From Salisapilia sapeloensis (taxonomy: Eukaryota > Oomycota > Peronosporomycetes > Peronosporales > Salisapiliaceae): 64,000 nt of DNA. The stretch covers positions 1-64,000 of the forward strand of contig JAADVB010000072.1 in the NCBI GenBank assembly GCA_023334545.1, given 5' to 3'. Every line of letters starts with the position of its first letter. Position 1 is the stretch's first letter. The position numbers were made by a program, and so were the translations under genes. Shown here piece after piece: positions 10,584-20,909 of the stretch. A model generated the notes under the pieces. That model ran no database searches, was not told where the DNA came from, and saw only the letters and a list, made by a program, of their open reading frames with translations.

Positions 10584-11557
10584 ATTTTGCATAGAAATTG
10601 AAATGTAGCTTTCAATTGTTTGCTTTCATAATTGGATGGCATTTTTCGAGTATTATCGAGTGGGAGTGCATGCACATGACTGTACGGCAATCAACATTCG
10701 ATTGGGAGCTTACACAAGATGTGTTGAAGCAAAGAGTGCAGACGTGAATTGAAATTTAAGTTGAAACTTGTGTTCTGATCGGGAGTCATGCGAAATGTAG
10801 TACATCTAGGAAGATGACTAGATAACCTGGGTGGTTTCTGCCTGTAGGATGCACCTCTGAGATCTTGATAAAACCTGGTGGGTATGGCGTCCGTTTTGTC
10901 GAAGCTGGTCACATACGCGGTAGAGTTTAGGTAGTCATTTGCGACAAAGAAGGCATAGTTTTTCCGTCTATCTTTTATCCAAGGCGGATCAGAAGGTTGA
11001 ATGGTCTTTTAAATTTCCCATTGTTGACTACGTGACATTGTCCCAGCCACCAAAGTAGATAAGTCCTAGTTTTAAGTTTCGGAAACCTTCAAGATTAATG
11101 AGTAAAAGAGGAAGTATCGTCGCAAGTGCGAGCTTAAAAACAAATGCGAAAGATCAAGTTTGCACATACATGTATACGAGTACAAGTATCTTTCGCATGC
11201 GATAAGTATGTATCGAACTGAAGAAGATCGACACACCATAAAAGAAAAGCTAGAGACATGAGTCAAGGTGAAACATGCACGATCTAATGGTAGCCTAGAG
11301 CACAGTTGGACAAACATGACTTAGACTCAAGAAGATGAAAATTTGTACATTTCCATGTCAGAACGAGCGCATGAATGAGATATTCAGGTACAAATGGTAG
11401 CGTGTTTAGCTCGCATATCCATTAAGTAGATCGGTTTCAAGACGACTCTTCAAGATAGAGTTCCATATAATTACAACTACGTTGATATATCGGAAAGTAT
11501 ATTATCGATGAGGTTTTTACGAGACAAATACATCAATTTGGCAACGCTGTCAAAGGG
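10584..11557. other. Intergenic stretch, no supported gene
   Basis: This is the 3' flank of the NOLC1-like gene and the promoter region of the HEMK2-like gene. It is AT-rich, and only short irregular frames are open on either strand. Confidence 0.5.
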
Positions 11558-12498
11558 ATGGCGGCGAAGGTACCGGAGACGAATTTGAGCTACGATACGG
11601 ACGTATATGAGCCTGCAGAGGACACATACCTATTGCTAGATGCAATCCAGGAAGAATTGCCGTCGCTCGTTTCACTGGACCCATCGATTTGCATTGAAAT
11701 TGGGTCATGTATGCATTTGCATCCATTCTGACTGGTAATTAACCGTGCTGGTCGACGTAGATGCGGTAGTGGGGTCGTGTTTACATATCTTGCGAACGAA
11801 CTAGCAAAGCGCGGTGCTTGTCCGATGGTGTTTGCAACGGATGTGAATCCGCTGGCAGCGACGACAGCATGGGATACTGCCCATATAAATCATACGCAGC
11901 GATTTGACGTTGTTCAGTCCAACCTGCTGCAAGCAATGGAACCAAAGATACATGTATTTCCTGTCGTTGTATGCGAAATAGCCATATTGTAATTAACATT
12001 TGTAGGGCCAAGTTGATGTCTTGATTTTCAACCCACCCTACGTACCGACACCAAGCGAAGAAGTCGGCTCCAAGTACGTTTACTCGAACAAAATACCAAA
12101 CGTTGCTGTAGCTATGTTGTAGCGGTATCGAAGCGGCGTGGGCTGGCGGCGTCGACGGTCGGGAAGTCATCGACCGACTGCTGCCAAAGCTAAAGGTTTT
12201 ATAGTATAATACATGCGATGGCCAAAAGGATCTGACGCAATGCAGGACCTCCTCTCACCAACGGGCGTCTTCTACATGGTCGTCGTGGAGGACAACAAGC
12301 CGCGGGACATTGAAGCGAGGTTGAAGTTGGATGGTTTCGACATGACAGTACGAATTGACCAACTCTATCATTGCGTTTTAATACGGCATAAGTATTCAGC
12401 ACGTGGTGGCACCGTACTAGATTGTCAAAGCCACAAAAGCGCGCAACGAAAAGCTTTCAATCCTGCGTTTCCAGCGTCTGGCAAACACCTCTCGCTAG
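11558..12498 (+). CDS. N6AMT1: HEMK2/N6AMT1-type methyltransferase (eRF1 glutamine methyltransferase)
   Basis: There are six exons: 11558-11703, 11761-11953, 12006-12073, 12123-12195, 12246-12347 and 12421-12498. They encode 219 residues, close to the 214 of the human protein. The junctions were set so that the family sequence stays continuous: VYEPAEDTYLLLDA at the start, the SAM-binding loop EIGCGSGVV across intron 1, NPPY at about residue 122 in exon 3, GIEAAWAGG across intron 3 and LSPTGVFY in exon 5. The NPPY motif is the substrate-amide site of the class. The enzyme, with its TRM112 partner, methylates the GGQ glutamine of the translation termination factor. Intron 1 appears to use a non-standard GTCATG donor. 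Introns are 49-73 nt. No single exon is long, so a simple ORF search misses this gene. Confidence 0.93.
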
Positions 12499-12991
12499 CT
12501 CTTCGTGGATTGGCGCATACCGCTCCTAACCGCCCATTCATTGGTCGAAATACACGCTCTCTGCCATTTGGTGATTTGTTACAGCAGACGGTGAGAAAAT
12601 CAATGTGGTGTTTTCGAAACTTTTCCATACTTTAAGTAGTACAAAGCGGATTTTGGCCGAAATATCCATCACGTCGGTGTCTGAAAGAAGATAAGTTCGC
12701 ACGGTACTGCCGTCGCCAAGCCGGAAAGAAAAAGCAAGTACACCCAGGAGGAAGCACCCTTTTCGCCCTCCGAACGCGTACTTTTAATTCGCTTTGTACA
12801 ACGACTTGCTGGACGAAAGCAAGCAACTCAACGGACCAGACAAAAGCGTCCTATACGTGGAGAATTAGCGTCCAATTTTTCGGGAAAACAAGTGTAAAAC
12901 GCACCCCTACTGAACGTAAGGAGAAAGCAACTCACTCCCGCACACTTTCATTACGTTGACGTTCCCGCACACGTTGTAGATATTGCGCACT
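12499..12991. other. Promoter region of the AGC kinase gene
   Basis: This 493-bp gap lies between two plus-strand genes. Just before the kinase gene (around 12946-12965) there is a CTTTCATTACGTTGA segment that resembles the first half of the oomycete Inr but lacks the CAWTTT half. Nothing else was recognised. Confidence 0.4.
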
Positions 12992-15658
12992 ATGTCTACG
13001 TCCAATCCGCGCGGGAGCATGCGCTTCAACCCTGCCAGTAAGAGTGGACGCCGTGGCCGCGTCAGCAGTCAGGAGATCTCGTCGTCGCACTCGCAAAATG
13101 CCGGCAACCTTTTTGGATCAAGCCCGACGACCGGCCGGAACACGATCTCAGGCGCGAAAGCGGGAGGAGCCTTGTCTAAGGATGAACTTACGGGCGGTCA
13201 GAGTGCCGGATTCGTTGCGAGCAAAACTGGATTTCTCACGAAACGCGCCATGTCGTCCATGGACGCCTTTGCTAATTGGAAGGAGCGCTTTTTCGTGCTG
13301 GCGGAAGGACACTTGTCCTACTACAAGCAAGGGGGAGGCTTTTTTAATACCGGCAAGGACGACATTGTGCACCTAAAGGGTGAATTGCAGCTGACGCCCG
13401 ACTCGATTGTCCGGAAGAGCGGGATTGACGACAAAGCCAACGTCTTTGAGGTGATCACACCGTCAAAGAAGATGTTTGCACAGGCGAGCACGGCAAAAGA
13501 AACGGAGGATTGGATCAAGAGCATCTGGAGTCACATCAATGCGATGAAGAAACCGTCTCCTGGTGCTGGTGGCAGAAGAAATAGTTTCCAGGAAGTCGCA
13601 GCTGCGATTGGATCCAATGCAAATGCCAATTTGAGCTCTTCGAACGGCCCGACGGAAGATTACTCTCGTCCGAGCATGTTGGAAGACCACGAAATCGTTC
13701 GTGGAGCAGACAATTCAACTGACCCGAAGGATGTGGTCATTAAACAGCTTTTGGAAGAGAACAGGCAATTGCGTGAGCAGTTGGCGATGAAAGATCAGGT
13801 CATTCATAGTCTCGAGACCGGTGAGCGCGGCGACACGAATGGAGGACTGACGGGGGCTCCTTCGAAGCTGCGATCATCTGCGCCACAGATGATTTTGGAC
13901 TTGCGTGATGTTAAAAAGAAGCAGTTCCAACTCTTTGACGCGGCAGAAGTGGGTAACGCTCATTTAATAGCAACTCTGCTCCGCGACAATGTCGTCGATG
14001 TGAATGGTGTGGGCATGAACCAGACGACTGCTTTACACTTGGCGGCGAGCATGAACCATCCAAAGGTGGTTCGAGAGCTCCTTGCTCGAGGAGCAGACAC
14101 GAGTGCAAAGAACGGAGATAGCTACACAGCGTTGCATCTTGCGTCAAAGGCTGGTAATACGGAATGCGTTGATGAATTATTGAATGCGAATGCGGACCCG
14201 AATGCAACTGATTACCAAGGCAATGGAGCGATCCACATGGCTGCAGAAATTGGCAACATCCCGATCTGCAAGCAGTTGATGGCACGTGGTGCTCGCACAG
14301 ATGCTGCGAACGCCCAAGGTTCTCTACCTGTTCACTTGTCACCAATCGGTCACCCGATTCGTGTCTTGCTCGGTAGCAAGTCGGACTTGGCAGACGCGAC
14401 GAATCCGTCTCAGCCACCAAAGCCGCGAGGTGACAGTCGCGAAGGAAATGACACGGAAGTCAGTCATATTGCTTTCAAGAACAAGTACCAGCAAGATCTA
14501 GCCTTGGGACCTCGCGACTTTGAGTTCATTAAAGTCCTCGGTCGTGGTGCGTTTGCCAAGGTCTACTTGGTTCGTGGCAAGGGTTCCAACCGTGATAACT
14601 GGTACGCTCTGAAAGCGTACAACAAGCAGGGTATCGTTCAGAAGAACCAGGCGCAGTACATTTTGACGGAGAAAGCAGCGCTACAAGCTTGCTCCGACCA
14701 TCCGTACATTGTGACGTTGTACTATGCGTTCCAGTCGCAAGACCGACTGTTCCTTGTGATGGACTATTGCGGTGGTGGAGACTTGCTGTCGTCCTTGACT
14801 CGACGCAAGTCGTTCACGGAATCCGAAGCTGCGTTTTACATTGGTGAAATCGCTCTAGCCTTGTCCCACTTGCACTCGAAGAACATTGTCTTCCGCGATC
14901 TCAAGCCAGAGAACGTGGTCATGGATCTAGATGGTCACTGTCTCCTGACGGACTTTGGTATCTCAAAGGAAGGCATTAAGGACCACACGTCCGCGAACAC
15001 GTTCTGTGGATCGCCCATGTACCTCGCGCCGGAGATGCTATCGCGAAGTGGACATGGCTTTGCGTTGGACTGGTACTCTGTCGGTGCGCTTTTGTTTGAG
15101 CTGCTGACTGGTCTTCCTCCGTTCTACACGAACGACAAGAAGCAGTTGTTCCACAACATCCTTCGTGGCCAGTTGCAGATCCCAGAGTACTTGTCCCCGA
15201 ACGCTCGAGACTTGATCCAGCGTCTGCTGCACCGAGACCCGAAGCAGCGACTCGGATCCGGTCCGAGTGGCGACCGAGAGATCTTTGAGCACCCGTTCTT
15301 CTCTGGTGTCGACTGGGAGCGCATGAAGCGACGAGAACTGTCGCCTCCGTTCCGACCGAAGATCAAGTCGGACCCTTCTGGCATCCCGGACACATCCAAC
15401 TTCCCGCAGACGTTCACGGAGCAAGAGATCTCCGACATGGAGCGTGGTGTCGCTGCGCCTCCTGGCCCGCAAGGTCAACAGATTGAGCGTTCGAATTCGA
15501 ATGTGAAGAAGGAAGCGCGCTTGTTCCAAGGCTTTGACTTTGCTCCCGACTCGGAGCTGGATAAGGACGCGAAACAGTTTGAACGCCTAGCGCTGGAGAC
15601 GAGCTACAAGGACTTGCCGCCTCCAGAACTCAAGGAAACGGATGAGTTTGCCATTTGA
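12992..15658 (+). CDS. PH domain - ankyrin repeat - AGC protein kinase
   Basis: This is a single exon of 888 residues from the ATG at 12992; an in-frame TTG nine bases upstream is not needed. A basic, Ser-rich N-terminus is followed by a PH domain at about residues 75-190 (GFLTKRAMSS... WKERFFVL ... WIKSIWSHI), a short coiled coil near 250-275 and four ankyrin repeats at about 305-460 (TALHLAA, TALHLASKAG, AIHMAAEIG). The AGC kinase domain covers about 510-780: glycine loop GRGAFAKV near 516, FRDLKPEN near 633, DFG near 655 and APE near 678. The C-terminal tail carries a hydrophobic motif FQGFDF near 844, in which an aspartate takes the place of the usual phosphorylated Ser/Thr, as in PRK-type kinases. 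It is likely a membrane-recruited Ser/Thr kinase of phosphoinositide signalling. Confidence 0.93.
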   Translation: MSTSNPRGSMRFNPASKSGRRGRVSSQEISSSHSQNAGNLFGSSPTTGRNTISGAKAGGALSKDELTGGQSAGFVASKTGFLTKRAMSSMDAFANWKERFFVLAEGHLSYYKQGGGFFNTGKDDIVHLKGELQLTPDSIVRKSGIDDKANVFEVITPSKKMFAQASTAKETEDWIKSIWSHINAMKKPSPGAGGRRNSFQEVAAAIGSNANANLSSSNGPTEDYSRPSMLEDHEIVRGADNSTDPKDVVIKQLLEENRQLREQLAMKDQVIHSLETGERGDTNGGLTGAPSKLRSSAPQMILDLRDVKKKQFQLFDAAEVGNAHLIATLLRDNVVDVNGVGMNQTTALHLAASMNHPKVVRELLARGADTSAKNGDSYTALHLASKAGNTECVDELLNANADPNATDYQGNGAIHMAAEIGNIPICKQLMARGARTDAANAQGSLPVHLSPIGHPIRVLLGSKSDLADATNPSQPPKPRGDSREGNDTEVSHIAFKNKYQQDLALGPRDFEFIKVLGRGAFAKVYLVRGKGSNRDNWYALKAYNKQGIVQKNQAQYILTEKAALQACSDHPYIVTLYYAFQSQDRLFLVMDYCGGGDLLSSLTRRKSFTESEAAFYIGEIALALSHLHSKNIVFRDLKPENVVMDLDGHCLLTDFGISKEGIKDHTSANTFCGSPMYLAPEMLSRSGHGFALDWYSVGALLFELLTGLPPFYTNDKKQLFHNILRGQLQIPEYLSPNARDLIQRLLHRDPKQRLGSGPSGDREIFEHPFFSGVDWERMKRRELSPPFRPKIKSDPSGIPDTSNFPQTFTEQEISDMERGVAAPPGPQGQQIERSNSNVKKEARLFQGFDFAPDSELDKDAKQFERLALETSYKDLPPPELKETDEFAI

Positions 15659-15811
15659 GCCTTCTTTTGTACGTCAAATGGAAAGACAGAAGGATGCATT
15701 TTTCTTTTTTTCTCAAGTTTCGACAAGATGAACATGGACATTTTACTTGCTTGTTTCTTTCTTTTGTTGGAATCGATTGACACCATGAGAACATTCAAGG
15801 GTGTATTAAAG

Positions 15812-17710
15812 TTAAAGCACGTGCAGACCACCGCTTTCCAAAATACTACGCTGCTTGGCCTGGTTCTTCTTGTACCCCGCGAAGACGAAACCACCCGCAG
15901 CGACCACCACGCCGACGACGATCACACCGGCGATGCCGGCTGGGGATAAACCGCTGCTCGCCGATGCGGCGCCAGACTGGTTGTTTACGTTGTTCGTCGG
16001 CGTGTCCTCCGATGGAGACGGAGCTGATGTCTCCGGCTTCTTGGCGTTCGTGAAATGATCGTCGTCGCCTTGAGACGCCCCCGTCACCTTGCCTTGGTCC
16101 TGGTTGCCGTCCATGGCAGCCGGAACGACTCCGCCTGGCGAAGCAGACTCGTCGTCCTTGGACGAAACTGGCTTGTCTCCAGTGGACGAAGCTGGCTTGC
16201 CAATGCTGGCGGAACCTTGGCTTGACGACTTGGACGTCGACGGGTCCTCCGCCTGCGAGAACGTTGGCGTATCGGCCGTGGACGGAGCTTTCGTCGTCGG
16301 CTTGGGCGTGCTAGCGGCACTAGCAGAGCTTTGCGACGGAGGACTGGCGTTCGTGCCTTCCAGAGAGCCTGGTTGGGACGCCAGTGCTGGAGATGGCGTT
16401 AAGACAGACTGCTTCGGAGGAGTCTGAGCTGGCGCGGAAGACTCTTCCGTCTCGGGACTAGCGTTTTCCTCTTCTTTAGCTGGAGCCGTCGTCGACGGTG
16501 CCGGTGTCTGCTCACCGTCGCCCTCCGTCGGATTCTGGTACATACTCGCACCGTCTTCATTCACAGGGTCTTCAGCCGGCTTTGCAGCCGATCCAGTCCC
16601 TGGGGCAGCAGCACCCGCAGAGCCAGCATTCGTAGCGGCCGCATTGTCCACCGCTGCACCAGGCACTGGCGTGGCAGCAGGCACAGCTCCCGCCGGATCA
16701 GCCCCGTCAAGAGTATCGCCTTCGCTTCCTTGCTCCGAAACAGGAATTTCGGCAGTCGGATCGGTAACTTCGGCTGCAGCTGGCTCTGCGCCTTCAGGTG
16801 CCGCGCCCTGATTTCCTTCATCCAGAGCGGAAACCTCAGTATTTTGACTGGAAACCTCGGCTGCGTTGGGCGTCGCATCACTGTCGTTGGCGGTCGATTC
16901 CGAAGAAACAGCTGCGCTCGCGGTAGTCTCGTCTTCCTCTGGCGGCTTTGCGTCCGTCGCCTCTTCCTCCGCCTTGACGAGCGTAATGAAGCCAGCGTAG
17001 ACTTCGTTTGCCCGGCTCTCGAGTGGTACAGACGCTTCAACCTCTTGGAAGTAGTTTTCTTGGCCTTGTTCCACGCACATGGCGTTCGCACCGATGGTGC
17101 CGTCCGGGCACATCTTGGTTGGCGATCCGAACTTGTACCATGCCGAGCCATCGCTGGCAGCATCGAAGGCGCAGACGATGCCGGTCGTCACACTGTCGTG
17201 ACTGCAGACAGAGTAGCTGCAACCGACCTTCTTGGCAGCGGCCCAGACGACTTGCGAGTACGAGTTCTGAAAGCCTTCTCCGACTGGGTCGCCCGTGGCT
17301 TTCGGTGCTGGCAAGTCCGCCAACGTCGACTGGGCAGTGTTCTTGACCCATTCGTCGATGGCATTGTCCACGGCAGTAGCCGGGTCAAAGCCTTCTGTCG
17401 GCTGTTGATGGTACAGGAAGCCAGGCTCGAACGTTGTGCCTTCCAAGAGTGGTTCGCAGGTGGTAGGCGCTTTTTCAGCAGCGGTGGCTGCAAGTGCGTC
17501 ATCCCACACGAGTTGGTTCATGTTCGCCGCCGAGTAGGGGAGACCGGCGACTCGGAAGAAGGAGAAGCGGTCCAGCCATAACATTTGCTGGTCTTCCGAG
17601 AAACCTGGGCTATCTTGTAGCTTCCGAAGGGCGTGGTTGTCATCTTTCGCAGAGACGCTGTTGACTGCGAGGGCAGTCGCTAGAACGGCTGCGAAGCCTC
17701 CGACGTGCAT
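15812..17710 (-). CDS. CAP (SCP/PR-1) domain type I membrane protein with long Ser/Thr/Pro/Ala stalk
   Basis: This is a single exon of 632 residues from an ATG. The N-terminal 21 residues form a signal peptide ending in VSA-K. A CAP/PR-1 domain follows at about residues 38-210, with the GEGFQNSYSQVVWAAAKKVGC segment carrying the family's VVW and GC marks and further cysteines nearby. About 370 residues of low-complexity Ala/Pro/Ser/Thr/Glu sequence form a probable heavily O-glycosylated stalk. A membrane span near the C-terminus (GIAGVIVVGVVVAAGGFVFAG) and a short basic tail complete it. CAP proteins bind sterols or lipids in several lineages; here a wall- or surface-exposed role is inferred. 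The gene is convergent with the kinase gene, with 153 bp between the two stops. Confidence 0.9.
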   Translation of the reverse strand: MHVGGFAAVLATALAVNSVSAKDDNHALRKLQDSPGFSEDQQMLWLDRFSFFRVAGLPYSAANMNQLVWDDALAATAAEKAPTTCEPLLEGTTFEPGFLYHQQPTEGFDPATAVDNAIDEWVKNTAQSTLADLPAPKATGDPVGEGFQNSYSQVVWAAAKKVGCSYSVCSHDSVTTGIVCAFDAASDGSAWYKFGSPTKMCPDGTIGANAMCVEQGQENYFQEVEASVPLESRANEVYAGFITLVKAEEEATDAKPPEEDETTASAAVSSESTANDSDATPNAAEVSSQNTEVSALDEGNQGAAPEGAEPAAAEVTDPTAEIPVSEQGSEGDTLDGADPAGAVPAATPVPGAAVDNAAATNAGSAGAAAPGTGSAAKPAEDPVNEDGASMYQNPTEGDGEQTPAPSTTAPAKEEENASPETEESSAPAQTPPKQSVLTPSPALASQPGSLEGTNASPPSQSSASAASTPKPTTKAPSTADTPTFSQAEDPSTSKSSSQGSASIGKPASSTGDKPVSSKDDESASPGGVVPAAMDGNQDQGKVTGASQGDDDHFTNAKKPETSAPSPSEDTPTNNVNNQSGAASASSGLSPAGIAGVIVVGVVVAAGGFVFAGYKKNQAKQRSILESGGLHVL

Positions 17711-18024
17711 TTTGCTTACGTTGGTGTAGCGGAAAATAAGAGACTGGCGTGATGCTCAGTGCTGCCACTTCGTCACCAGCCTGTGTGGCGGAAGAGGTAT
17801 AGCATGTGGACAGTCGAGTTGACCAATTGTGACTGGATAAGCGGGCGAGCGGAAGTGTTCCAACCAGATAGGAAGGAAGCTGATTCATGATGAAAAGCAG
17901 CTGGTTCAGAAGAAATCGAGCTGGCAGCCACGTGGAAAGAATAGAGTACATCTCTGTCTTTTCTTATCACAGGAAGACGTTGAAACGTGGGCATGGGATT
18001 TATTCTCGGAGCATTTAATTAAAA
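17711..18024. other. Divergent promoter region
   Basis: This 314-bp gap separates the CAP gene (minus) from the small acidic protein gene (plus), so both promoters must lie here. No clean Inr match was found. Confidence 0.45.
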
Positions 18025-18405
18025 ATGGAATACTTGGAGCACGCGTCGGAAGTGCGGTTTTCTGGACTCCAGACGTGCGACGACAGCGACTCGGATGAGA
18101 TTGTGGATGAAGACGCCGAGCTGGAACTGTCTTGTGCGTTGCAAGACTTGACGACACAGATTAAAACATTTGAAGTGAATATGCAACACCGTTTCCTGCA
18201 AAGCGCAGATGAAATGGAGGACGAAATTGATGAGGACATCCCCGAAGAGAAAGATGCAGTTGGTACAAAGGAAAATAATGAAGAGAAAGAAAAGTGGGAT
18301 GAAGAAAGTGAGACGAAGGAACTGACTGCGCTTCAGAAGAGCATTCGGCAACTACTTTACGGCATTAAGAAAGAGGCCAAGGCATTGGATCAAGATAATC
18401 AATAA
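18025..18405 (+). CDS. Small acidic protein, unrecognised
   Basis: This is a single ATG-initiated exon of 126 residues. It is rich in Glu and Asp, with a probable helical or coiled-coil part around residues 30-60 and again at 95-120, and an acidic Glu/Lys linker between them (EDEIDEDIPEEKD). It has one or two cysteines and no signal peptide or membrane span. The composition suggests a nuclear or cytoplasmic scaffold, but I recognise no family. Its stop is 61 bp from the convergent Myb/SANT-like gene. Confidence 0.6.
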   Translation: MEYLEHASEVRFSGLQTCDDSDSDEIVDEDAELELSCALQDLTTQIKTFEVNMQHRFLQSADEMEDEIDEDIPEEKDAVGTKENNEEKEKWDEESETKELTALQKSIRQLLYGIKKEAKALDQDNQ

Positions 18406-18465
18406 AAATTGCATCCATTGTTACAATTTCGTCGCAATTCCTACAAAAAGTGAACGAAAGATAGC

Positions 18466-19440
18466 TTAATCGTCTTGCGCCTGAAGATACGCTAGTAACC
18501 GCTCTTGCAACTCGAGCTCCTGTTGGCGCAACTCGTTGTCTCGTATGCGCTGGCGTTCATCCAGTCGCTGCTTTTGTTCCATTAGCTCTAGAACGCGTTT
18601 CCTGAACTCTTCACTGCTCAAACCTTGACTCTCGTCCTCTCCATCCTTCTTACGACGCTTCACATTCTCTCGACGGTCACTCGGCGCATCTTCGTCATCC
18701 TGCCCATTCTCGTTTTCATTTTTGGCCGCTCGTATTGAGGCTGCCGTCCTGGCACCCACTTTGGCTTCTGAAGTCTGCGTAAGCATCTTGTGAAAGTCTG
18801 CAAGTAGTTTCCGTCGCTCGATGTTGAGTTCGTCTGCTTCGTTTTTGGTTATCTTGGACAATTCTCCGTGACTAAAGGACTTGAGCAACGTCTGAATGCG
18901 ATCCCTAAGAAAGAAAATGAGGAAGAGTGAGCCAGGTCTGTCAAAAATTGAGAGCTAGACTGAATTTTTAGTCCTAGAGTAGATCGTCTTCGAATGGTGA
19001 GAAATTCTCTGGACAGACCACCAATTTAATATATTGACCGACGTCCTGTCAATTTTGATGCGACTTATGTGAAGACGAGAGCATATGCAATGTGGAGAGG
19101 ATAGAGATTTTCGAATTAGATAGGTGAATACGCACCGGCATGTATACCAGGAGAAGGACGACGGGTCGCCTGTGAGTCGAGTCGACAGCGCCTGAGCTAC
19201 CATTTCCCACACCTGAATGCGAGTGCCGTGTCGAGCCAGATAAGGGTTGTTCTCTCGCAGCACCTGTAGCAGAACAATGTCCATGGCGCTAGTGAACTTT
19301 GCGTATTTGCCACGAGGGGTGCCCGAGGCGCTACTACCTCTTTTGCGTTTCCCACTGTTTGCTGGAGCACTTTCGCTCATGTTGGTAGATAAAATAGTGT
19401 TCATATTGGCGTTGGCCATCATGTTCTGCTCCTCCGACAT
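18466..19440 (-). CDS. Myb/SANT-like DNA-binding protein with C-terminal coiled coil
   Basis: There are two exons, 19136-19440 and 18466-18904; the donor is GTGCGT and the acceptor CTTAG. They encode 247 residues. The start at 19440 is the first ATG that leads into the conserved part. After a Asn/Ser/basic leader, residues about 45-130 form a trihelical Myb/SANT-like domain (KFTSAMDIVLLQVLRENNPY, VWEMVAQALS, DRIQTLLKSF), and the intron falls inside it. A nuclear-localisation-like cluster (RRENVKRRKKDGED) and a long Glu/Gln/Arg coiled coil follow. Many oomycete genes have this arrangement. The likely role is transcriptional regulation; no target can be inferred. Confidence 0.72.
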
Positions 19441-19748
19441 TACAATTACGTTGTGATAGCGAACCGAGGCGCCCGTCCTCGTGCCCTCTCTGGCGTCAAT
19501 GCCTTTCGCTGCTCGACCATTACGTCTTGCTTTATCTGTGTGTATACTATGCGAAATTGTATGGTAAAATTGCAACTATTGTGGATCATTCGCTGATGGA
19601 TTTCATTTGAATTTGTCATACGCGTATCAACATCGAACCTTTTTCACCAATCAAATGTACATAAACTGATATCTATCCAATCAGAACAAGGTCCAAGACA
19701 ACAAAACAAAACAATAAAGTCCAACGCCCGTCGGAACCAATCGAAGAG
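19441..19748. other. Divergent promoter region of the Myb/SANT-like and MYG1 genes
   Basis: This 308-bp gap separates two divergent starts. It is AT-rich near the MYG1 side. No clean Inr match was seen. Confidence 0.45.
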
Positions 19749-20909
19749 ATGGCTGTACCGACGAAAGCAGCCAAGGCCGTGGCATCGGCCGCCCCGTTCA
19801 AGGCTTTCCGGCACGCGAATATCGTGTCCACATTGGCGTCTGACACCAAATACATTGGCACCCACAGTGGATCCTTCCACTGCGACGAAGCGTTGGCGGT
19901 CTCGCTTTTGAAGCTACTGCCGCAATTCGAAACGCACGACATTGTCCGATCGAGAGATCCAGCCATCCTCCAGCAATGTGACATTGTAGTCGACGTCGGT
20001 GGCGAGTACTCTCCTGAAAACTTGCGCTTCGACCACCACCAGAAGACCTTTGAGTCGACATTCGATGACGCGCACAAGACCAAACTCTCCAGTGCCGGTC
20101 TCGTCTACAAGTATGTATCTCCTTCCTATCCTTTGCCTCTTGTATAGACAGTAGCATATCGATTTATTGGTGAAAATGTATTGACTGTATCGTACGATAG
20201 ACACTTTGGTCGTGAAATCATCCAAGTGTTGGCTGAAAAGCAGTTGGACGAAGCTACGCTAGACACGCTGCACCGTAAAGCTTACGACACGTTCATCGAG
20301 CATGTCGATGGCATCGACAATGGCATCGAAGCAGCCGACGGACAGAAAAATTACCAGGTTACCACGACGCTGAGTGCTCGTGTGGGTTTCTTGAACCCTG
20401 GATGGAACGAAGACCAGTCGTCTGCGACATACAATGCTTGTTTCAACCAGGCCATGTACCTCACTCTGACCGAGTTCACCGACTGCATCCATGACCTCGT
20501 CCACTCGTGGCTGCCAGCACGCAGCATCGTCGAAAAGGCCGTGCAAGACCGTTTCCGTACGCACGAGAGTGGAGAGATCATGTACTTGCCGCAGTTCTGC
20601 CCGTGGAAGTCTCACCTGCATGACGTCGAGGAGTCTCTCTTGATCCCTGGACAGATCAAGTTCGTTCTGTACAATGATAACTCGGGTGACTCGGTGCGTG
20701 TCCAGGGCGTGAACACTGAACCAGGCAGCTTTGCGCTCCGTCGAGCTCTCCACCCGGAATGGCGTGGACTGCGCGATGAAGAGGTGTCGCAGAAGGCTGG
20801 CATTGAAGGATGCATCTTTGTCCACAACGCTGGATTCATCGGTGGTAACAAGACGTACGAAGGTGCGTTGAAGATGGCGTCGAAGAGTTTGGAAGAAGCG
20901 GACAAGTAG
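19749..20909 (+). CDS. MYG1: MYG1-family exonuclease (UPF0160)
   Basis: There are two exons, 19749-20110 and 20201-20909, joined at YK|HFG with a GTATGT donor and GATAG acceptor; they encode 356 residues, the usual length of the family. The start of the conserved domain reads GTHSGSFHCDEALAV, and the DHH-like motif is FDHHQKTF. Further family blocks are EHVDGIDNG and FVHNAGFIGG near the C-terminus. The first 30 residues are Ala- and basic-rich and may act as a mitochondrial presequence. MYG1 is a 3'-5' RNA exonuclease that works on RNA in nucleolus and mitochondrial matrix in animals and yeast. The intron is 90 nt. Confidence 0.95.

Noticed and set aside
16730-17581. 283-codon plus-strand frame over the CAP gene
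   Set aside because: It is antisense to a gene with a signal peptide, CAP domain and membrane span; no domain is visible in the plus frame.
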